From Tanytarsus gracilentus (Eukaryota > Arthropoda > Insecta > Diptera > Chironomidae), in NCBI GenBank assembly GCA_038502055.1, contig JAXRKN010000040.1, forward strand, positions 1,302,001-1,366,000: DNA of 64,000 nt. Direction: 5' to 3'. Within the stretch, counting starts at the first letter, position 1. Every line of letters begins with the position of its first letter. The position numbers and the translations under genes are program-made. Under the pieces are notes generated by a model that was not told where the DNA came from, ran no database searches, and saw nothing but the letters and a program-made list of their open reading frames with translations. Below, piece by piece: positions 56,401 through 64,000 of this stretch.

Positions 56401-59400
56401 GTATTTTGTCTATTTTTTAGCACTCTCTTTTATGTCTCAAATCATCAACATCACTGCGATCACTATAAAAAGAAAATATTTTTCTCTTTTCACTGTCAAC
56501 GCAAGAATTTTTTTCTATATGTGGCGGTTAAATTTTTGTCTCTTGGTATCTATGATCCAATTAAAAAAAGTTTATAAATTAGAATTGCAAGATATCGCGC
56601 GGTGTTATCGCCATGAATCACAACTTTATAACTTTCGCCTTAATTCGTTCATTTATTTGTTTTAATTTTTTTCTATTATATTTCTACGTTTATTCAAGTT
56701 TTTTTTTATAATTCACTGTGATTAAGACTTTTTTCTTTAAATTGTTTCTCTTTATTATCTTGTTCAAACAACAACCTGGCTGAATATGAAGTGTGCTCTC
56801 ATATGCCTCGGCGCTTATGAATAAAATTGTGTATAAACCGTCCGTACGGTTGGAAGTCTGTTGCACAACTGTAGCGGCAGACGATTTTAGGAAAATATAA
56901 AACATGACAAAAACACGAGAAATCCGAAGCACCACACAGAGAGAAGAGAATATATAATACGAGAACTACACAACGTGCTTCTTTTATCGCGTGAACTTCG
57001 GATTTTTCTCTTTTCTTTCTATTCGAGAAAATAAAAGAAAAGTCGGTTTGTAACTTCTGAAATCTTAAGATAAAAATTTAAATTTTTTTAAACTTCTGTG
57101 AGAGATGAAAATTTTAATTTTAATATAAAACCGTTTTAAAAAATAAAAGGTTTAAAATTTATAAAATAAAATTTTGATGTTTACTCAGATTTGAATAATG
57201 TTGAAATTAAAAATTAAAAAAAATTTAGATTTTTAAAAATTATTTTTTTACTAAAATTTATTTTTTTTAATTAAAGTTTTCAAAAACTAAATTTTTTTTA
57301 ACATTCAATGCTAAAATAATTTAAAAATGGTTTAAAAATAAATGTTAAGTATTGTGAGAAAAAATTATGAAAAATTTTAAATCAATAATTTGGAATTAAT
57401 TTTTAGGCAAAAGTTAAAAAAATTTAAATTTTATATTTTTTACGGATATTTTAAAATAATTAAATTCAAACCGTCTAATTTTTCTAAACACATTCATAAT
57501 TTTTTGCATTCATCCTATTGCTTCTGCAGATCGAGGTAGAGTAATCAAATATGCTGCAGAATGAATTCACTCTCTAGAGAAAAGAAAAGTCGGAAAATCG
57601 TATCGGATAAACTCGGTTTTGTGTTTTTCATTGCGCATTGCACAAACCTCACTCAGTGCCACACGTCACGCGTTTGAATGTGTCTGTAAATTTGTCACAC
57701 AACAAGTGAACGAGAGAGAGAATGAGAACCGAAGATACATAAATACGGTGAATATCTGTTAGAGGATAATAAACATTTTTGTAGATGAGCAACCACCCCT
57801 TTTTTTCTTTAGAAAGATCCTTCACTGAATGAGAGAAATTCGGTGTGTGATGGTGAGCGCACAAGAAATTCTCTCACACTTACCACACTTGACTTGTTGA
57901 TAAATTTGACGTGCGCATTAAGAAATCCTCGGATGAGAGACACTTCTTGTGTATTCACTACGATTGTGCGACTACAAATGTACAATTTTTTTCTTTTCTT
58001 CTGTGTCGTTTTGGGACCCATTGTATAAGCAACATCCCAATACTTTATCATTATCCAATAATATCACAGAACTCGATTCCTTGTGTGTCACATGATGCAA
58101 TGACCAAAATCCATCGGAGAGACGAAAGAAGAAAATGAAAAGCCGATAAAAATATACAAAAATCGTTCGCTTGCTCTCCGATTAAAATAAAACAGAAAAA
58201 GTTTTTTTTTTCTTTCGCCGCTGCTTCAGTTGCCGTTCTTTTTTTTTATTTAAAAATTACTCCGCCCATAAGCGCTTGCGATTGGACTAAACCGTTTTCT
58301 CTCCGCTTGCCGCTTTCGCTTAAAATTGCACAATAAATAAAGCCAAATTTTTCTTCTCCTTCTTCTCTTTTGCGATTTTCGTTTGCTGTTGTAATAATTT
58401 TTTATTTAATATTTTTTTTTGGTACGAAAACATTTTTTCTCCTCTTTTTATGTCTTCTTCATGGCAATGCTGAAATTCGCTCATGATATCATGAGCTTGG
58501 TGTTGTCTTTAGGAGAAGAAAACTTTTTCATTAATTTATGTGCTTCTTCGTGCACATTTTTATCCTGCGAGAGAGAAAGAAGAATTTTTGGTGTGGTAAA
58601 GTGAAGGAGAAGAAGAAGCCGTAATAAATTTTTTCGGTGCTGCTCTTCTCGTTTGCTCTGCTAAAACGTGCAGCTTTGATATTTGAAACATTTTTCATTT
58701 TTATGTGACAAATGTGTGTATTTTGTTGCTGTTATTCCAGCATAATCGCTCTCACTCACTCACTCACTTGCTCTATACTCTAATACCCATCTTCTATGTA
58801 CGTCGTAAGCATTTTGATGCGGAGCCAAATTTTCTCTATGTGAAAGCTCGTTCGTGGACTAAATTTGATAAGATGAGAGACTTTATTATATGGTGTCGGA
58901 GACAAATAATGATTCTCATTTCCTAAACGAAAAGCTCAAGCAATAAATTCATTTTATGAATGCACAATTATGAGTTTGTGGGGGTTCGGATGGTCCATGA
59001 AGATTTGATAGTTGAAAATAAATTTTTGAACTTTTTAATAATGTTTTAAGTAAAATGAGAAATGAAATTTGAACTCAGTAAAAAATAATTGTAAAAATAT
59101 TTTCCTTACGTTGTACATTGATAAATGCCATTGACACTGCTCGATTAATAACCTTCACAACAGGAAGAAGCGAAATATTTACTTTTTTTAATAATTATAG
59201 CGATGTCAATGTCAATGCTCACCAACATCAACTTAATAATTTCATTAATTTTTGATTGATAACATTCGATTTAGTTTAATTCAAGTTGAAATAAATTTTT
59301 TTAATGCATTAAATTTATTTAATTTCATTACATAAAAATTGTTCATGAATTCCTTTAATTATGCCCGATACTCATTAAAAATTCCATAAATTATCACTTT

Positions 59401-62400
59401 TGGCTTTCGCATTGCTGAATTTTATGAAACAGAAAACTTTTTCCTCTCTCGCTCGCTTAAACTCGAAATGTGCACCATCTTGAAATAAAATAAAAGAAGT
59501 AAATTTAAAATGCATAAAAGCAAGAATTTGCCATTAAGTATCTTGACAGCATCAAGGAAGAGAAAGAAGAAGCAGCATTTACGAGTTATGTACATTTTAA
59601 TGCCATTATTCCACTTAAAATATGGTTATTTGATTACTCGAAGCATCAGGAGAAGCGCGAGGGTGGTAGAAGTCTTGTCAGAAGAAGATTTAGCATCGAA
59701 AATGGAAAAGTTTTTGCCTCTTCTTCAAAGCGCATATCTCGAAAGCTATAATTACGTACATGCAAACTTTCTTCTATGTATTTCGAGAGCAGCAGAGAAA
59801 AGCTCTCTTGTGCGCATGAGAAGAAAATCTCCATCCCTTCTAATTAAGGATGTTCTCTGTGCACACTGCTATATGGAGATGAGAAAAAATGAGAAAAAAA
59901 GAAGATGCAAAGCCCACCTATATTAAGTTACTCGCCTTCGCTTCATCCACAGGGACATTTTTTGCTCAAATAATAATTTATTTTCTGTTTGAGTTTAAAT
60001 AATTTAAAAAATTCAGCTCTCATTAATTTATAAAATGAAAAAAGTAAATTGATTATGATAATCGATAAAATTTGACATCACAAACAAATTTAAAGTTTAA
60101 AAATCAAAATCGACGCAATAAAGTCTGATAAGCAAGTTGTGTGTTGTACTATGCGTTGATAAGAATAAACTTTTTTTTGTTGGACAAACGAACGATATAT
60201 GCCTTTAATTAACTATAGCGATTGCGAAGGCGAAGAGGAGAAGCAAAAAGTTTTTTTCGATGTTAGAAAGAACAAAGAAGAAGTGCCGCGACACACAAGC
60301 ACATTCACAATCAATCATACTCGATTATGAGCGTTTTAAAAAATGGAATTCTCCACTTGACTCTGATTTTTTTTTCGCTTCTTCGCTTTTCCCTTAACGA
60401 CGCTGCACGTATGACAAACTTACTATCTAGAGCGAATTACTCAACTGATAATAAAACCTTCTTCTACAATATCTATACAAACATGACATACGGCGATAGC
60501 AATTGATTATTGAAGGAAATTAAATAAAAACAAGAAAACTGATTTAAAGTGGAAGTCGACGTGATTTTCAGGTGTTTTGAAACATATTAAAAATTATTAT
60601 TAATGATATGAAGAGTAATTAAAAGCTTTTTTATATCACAAATTTTCTTATAGACCCTTAATTCAACGCATAAATTTAATTAGTTACCAGTTAAGTCAAA
60701 ACTGGTTAAAATTTAGAAATTTTTAAAAAATTTAGAAAAAAATAAATTAAATTTTAAAATGATTTTTCATTTTTTTATTTGAATATTTCTCTTTAATTTT
60801 AATTTTATAAGAATGTATGAAAAAAAATTATGGATAAATTACTTGGCTAAAAAAATTAAATCTTCCAACTTCATTCAATGACATAAACGTGGATGGTTTT
60901 TAAAGTAGGAAAAAAGTAAATTGAATTGTTGAGTCAATAAATTTTGAGTGTGTTGTTTTAATAAATCAAAGCAAAACGAAAGAGATAGATAGTCGAGCTA
61001 TATAAAGGCGACTTGTGTGTAATGTTATTGAAAAGTTTTTGTACGTAGGGATTGATAAGCGAATATACTGAAAGAGAGCAATTAGTCAAACTCAATTTGA
61101 AGAAGAGTTCTTTTGCGGCTTCCACTTGCCACTCGAGTGTTCAGATATCGCTTTAAATTAATCACAGAAAAATATAGAAAAAAACTTGTTAAATATATCA
61201 CAGCCTTATCTTTTATCATCCGTTTTAAAAATGCTGTCACTTTTTTCACGTGAAATCGTGTACAGATATTTTTGGAAACATGTTAAGGCTTTAAGTTGAA
61301 TTATCAACTTCAATTAGTAAATCAATATTGATTTCAATTACACATTGATTGATGTCTGGTTATATCGCATCGACACTTGCGGAAAATCCCCGAAAAAAAT
61401 TGAAGACATTTCGTTGCTTCACTTTACTGATGAGGTTTTAAAATGTGCTTACATGTCGAGTAGATCAATTTTAAAGAACGATTGAAATTTTCTTTTTAAG
61501 CAAAACATATTTGCGTTGCATAATTTAACTTCAGCTGCACAATAATTTTTCTATTTTATCCATTTTATGCTCTTTTATCTCAAAAGGGTTCATCAAAAAA
61601 ATTTCACATTTTTTATAAACTTGATAAATGAATCTGAAGACAAAAAATGTTGTTTGCTTTCCATCTCTTGTGTCATTTCTTAAAAAGTCAATCCTGAAAG
61701 ATTCTGTAATCCATTTAAAAGCGTTTAAAGATTATTTCGAACCTTTTTCATCCTCTTCTTCTCTTTCATCCTAATTTGATAATTTATATTGCATCTACCT
61801 GCATTATGAGAATCGAGTAAATAGCATTTAGCAACAAATACACACACATGAAGATTTCCTCTAAAAGGATAAAAGATTATCGAAGGTTCTCTTGCTTCTT
61901 CGTCCATAAAACGATGCACGTTTCCTTCTAAACGACATAAAGTAACAAAAGGTTATAGAGACGATCATAAATTACATTGCGTTGCAGTGTCGGATTTTCT
62001 TCTTCCTCCTAAATATTCTCCTTTTGACTTACAATTGTGTAACATTTGAACCTTTTTCGGATGCATTTGGAATCAATTTTATGCTGTATCAATCGAAATA
62101 TCCACAAACGCATGAGAGAAATATGAATGAATCTCTAATCCAAATTGTGTGTTGCGAGATCGCTCATAAATTATCTTTTTCATTCTATCAGCATTAAATC
62201 GGCAGATAATTTTGCTTCCGGATGTTTGACCTATTTAAAGATTTAATAAAAATTAATTATCTAATTCAATTCACAGAATTTTATTTTTTTTTAATTCTTC
62301 TCAAAAAAAATTATTGCAACAATCATCAGAAATCAATTTAGTTTAAGCACATACGAGCGTCCAGTGGATTTGTCTCATTTCAATTCATTCAATATATCAT

Positions 62401-64000
62401 TTATAAGTCGATTGAAGGAGATTGTCTCTGCTCGTTGAAGGAGAACTTGGAGTGGGATAAAAATTGCAAAAAAAAGAAGAAATATGAAAAGGTCAAAAGG
62501 ATAAAAAGAAAGTTTTGCTCATATTTGTATTTTTTTATCTTCTTGCATATTATTTTCAGCCAATTGACGACAATCGAATCGAATCGAGAGGATGGATGGT
62601 AAGAAGCAGAAGTAGTCAGAAAGATAAGACGATATTGGAGAAAATATGTATAATTTATTTCAAAAATAAGCCGCTTTTGAACTGACCCCTTCTGACTTCC
62701 TCTCGGAATCGGAACTGCTTATGATACTTTTTACATCGTCTAATACATTTTAATAGATAGAGCTCTTTTGTGAGATGTGTACAAATAATTTATTTTCTAT
62801 ATTTATAAATAAAAGAGAACGATATTATCCTTCTCGAATAGCATCGAATGTTTCCATGTCGTCAGCGATGGAATTAAAAGTTGGTCGTCTTTATGCTTTT
62901 CAATATTATATTTTTTATCACAAAAAAACGATACACATAAAATTAGGAGCCTAGAGAAGGAGATGCGGATCTTTGTCGTTCTCAGCATTTTAATGACTTA
63001 TTAAATTTTACGAAGCACTAAGCTTCAGCTAAAATTTATTTATTCAACAAACAGAATTAATAATTAGTTAATTGGACTTTACTTTTGGTTTAGTTTGAAA
63101 TTTATTCGTAATGTCAACTAAATGCATATTATTCTAAAATTCATTGACTTTTATAACTTCATGCATTTCAAAAATATTATTTTAATGAAAGAAATCTTAT
63201 TATCAAATTATTTTTGTTGCTATTTCAATTACTTCAGAAATAGCTGTGGGTGGAAGATGGAACGAGTAAATGAGCAGAAAAGCCATTAAAAATCCTCCAC
63301 TCTCACGCAATCTACAATTTTCTGTCTCTTGTTGGAAAATCATAAAAAGAAAATCATCTCGAAAGGGTTTAGAGAGCAAAAATATAAATTTGCGACTTTC
63401 TTATTTCATTATCTAATTATTTGGAAAATATTATCAAGAGCTTCAGATTTTTCTGCTTCAAAAGGTAATGGAATAATTGTATTAGACAGCATTTTAATAG
63501 AATTACGAGCAAGTTAAAATATGGCAAAAAGAAAGACGATTGAAGCCATGTCGATAGTAAGTAATAATTTTCAATAAATTTAACCCTTTATTAAACTGAT
63601 TACATGAATTTTTAGACGCTCTTCCTCTTGAGGCTGTGAGGAAATTTTCACTGTCGCGATTATATGCTTGAGATAAGAAAAAAGGGCGGGAATTGAAAAT
63701 TTGAGAGATTTTTTTTCTGTTGAACAAAGGCGTAACATGTTAATCCTTTTGTAATGAGATTTTTTGAATTGTAAAAATATATTTTTATAATCGAAATGTT
63801 AATAAAAAACATTTATTAAAAAAAGTACTTTAATTAATCTTCCACACCTTGCTTCTCATTCTCATAAAACTTCTGCGATTCTGCTACTTGTCATCACTAT
63901 CATTTCTCTCATCATCAGCATTGTCTCTTACTCGCATAATTAAAACAGGTGTTGCTGAATTGAAAATTTCCATCTCGCATTTCTTATGGAATAAATTAAA
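56401..64000. other. dve upstream region, no gene supported
   Basis: 7.6 kb of AT-rich DNA upstream of the dve start codon. ORFs such as 59510-59926 (138 codons) and 56399-56665 lack domains, signal peptides or splice partners and are Lys/Arg/Ser-rich, as expected of AT-rich noise. The region should contain the dve 5' UTR and promoter. One candidate island is noted at 58262-58290. Confidence 0.6.
58262..58290 (-). promoter_or_regulatory. dve: possible dve promoter-proximal island
   Basis: On the minus strand this reads a CCAAT box (58285-58281) followed by GGGCGG (58267-58262). It lies in a locally GC-richer patch about 1.9 kb upstream of the dve ATG and directly upstream of a purine-rich stretch. 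Position and motif pairing suggest a promoter, but no initiator could be fixed. Confidence 0.25.

Noticed and set aside
59510..59926. 138-codon + ORF upstream of dve
   Set aside because: No domain, signal or splice context; Lys/Arg/Ser-rich composition is expected from AT- and GA-rich noise.

Overview
This window is AT-rich animal nuclear DNA, most likely from a dipteran insect and plausibly a nematoceran such as a midge or mosquito relative. I infer this from recognisable dipteran-type genes (windpipe, defective proventriculus), spliceosomal GT-AG introns, many of only about 45-70 bp, and AATAAA polyadenylation signals. I cannot name the species. Most of the short ORFs are noise in AT-rich intron and intergenic DNA. 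Reading through splice sites gives five protein genes, and every exon junction keeps frame.

Left cluster (1-5.9 kb). The 3' part of a windpipe (wdp)-like leucine-rich-repeat membrane proteoglycan gene runs on the + strand and ends at 1837. It converges on two minus-strand genes: a small protein with a mitochondrial-type presequence (3193-2702), and upstream of it a 790-residue LRR single-pass receptor-like protein with a PPxY tail motif (5896-3295). Only about 100 bp separate the latter two. The second cluster (10.4-11.7 kb) is a five-exon MATH-BTB (SPOP-like) gene on the minus strand, with introns of about 47-55 bp.

Most of the window (18.0-56.4 kb) is one minus-strand gene, the SATB-family double-homeodomain transcription factor defective proventriculus (dve). 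I assembled seven coding exons, 827 codons, from start to stop. Exon 1 (56.4 kb) and exon 2 (35.5 kb) are separated by a 20.8-kb intron. Exon 2 and exon 3 (23.3 kb) are separated by 11.8 kb, and exon 4 and exon 5 by 3.0 kb; the other introns are 59-209 bp. The large introns have a regulatory-landscape look. The 11.8-kb intron is visibly rich in GGATTA/TAATCC, the site class bound by K50 homeodomains such as both Dve homeodomains.

Mobile and repetitive DNA is concentrated inside dve introns. Intron 1 holds a 2.6-kb hAT-like non-autonomous element (47850-50433) with 8-bp target duplications. It carries a six-copy ~110-bp satellite, a GTAAGAAA microsatellite and a nested 196-bp foldback element. 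A second, 1.1-kb foldback element of the same family (50620-51732) lies just to the right. The two foldbacks have matching ends and perfect 9-bp target duplications, and their arms are built from different palindromic decamers of the form TTC-N4-GAA. This family is the best candidate here for something undescribed. Intron 4 carries a composite repeat block (20279-21160) with a G-run cluster, a 17-bp tandem array that is open in all three + frames, and a diverged copy of the satellite.

The flanks of dve (11.7-18.0 kb and 56.4-64 kb) and the 5.9-10.4 kb gap contain no gene I can support.
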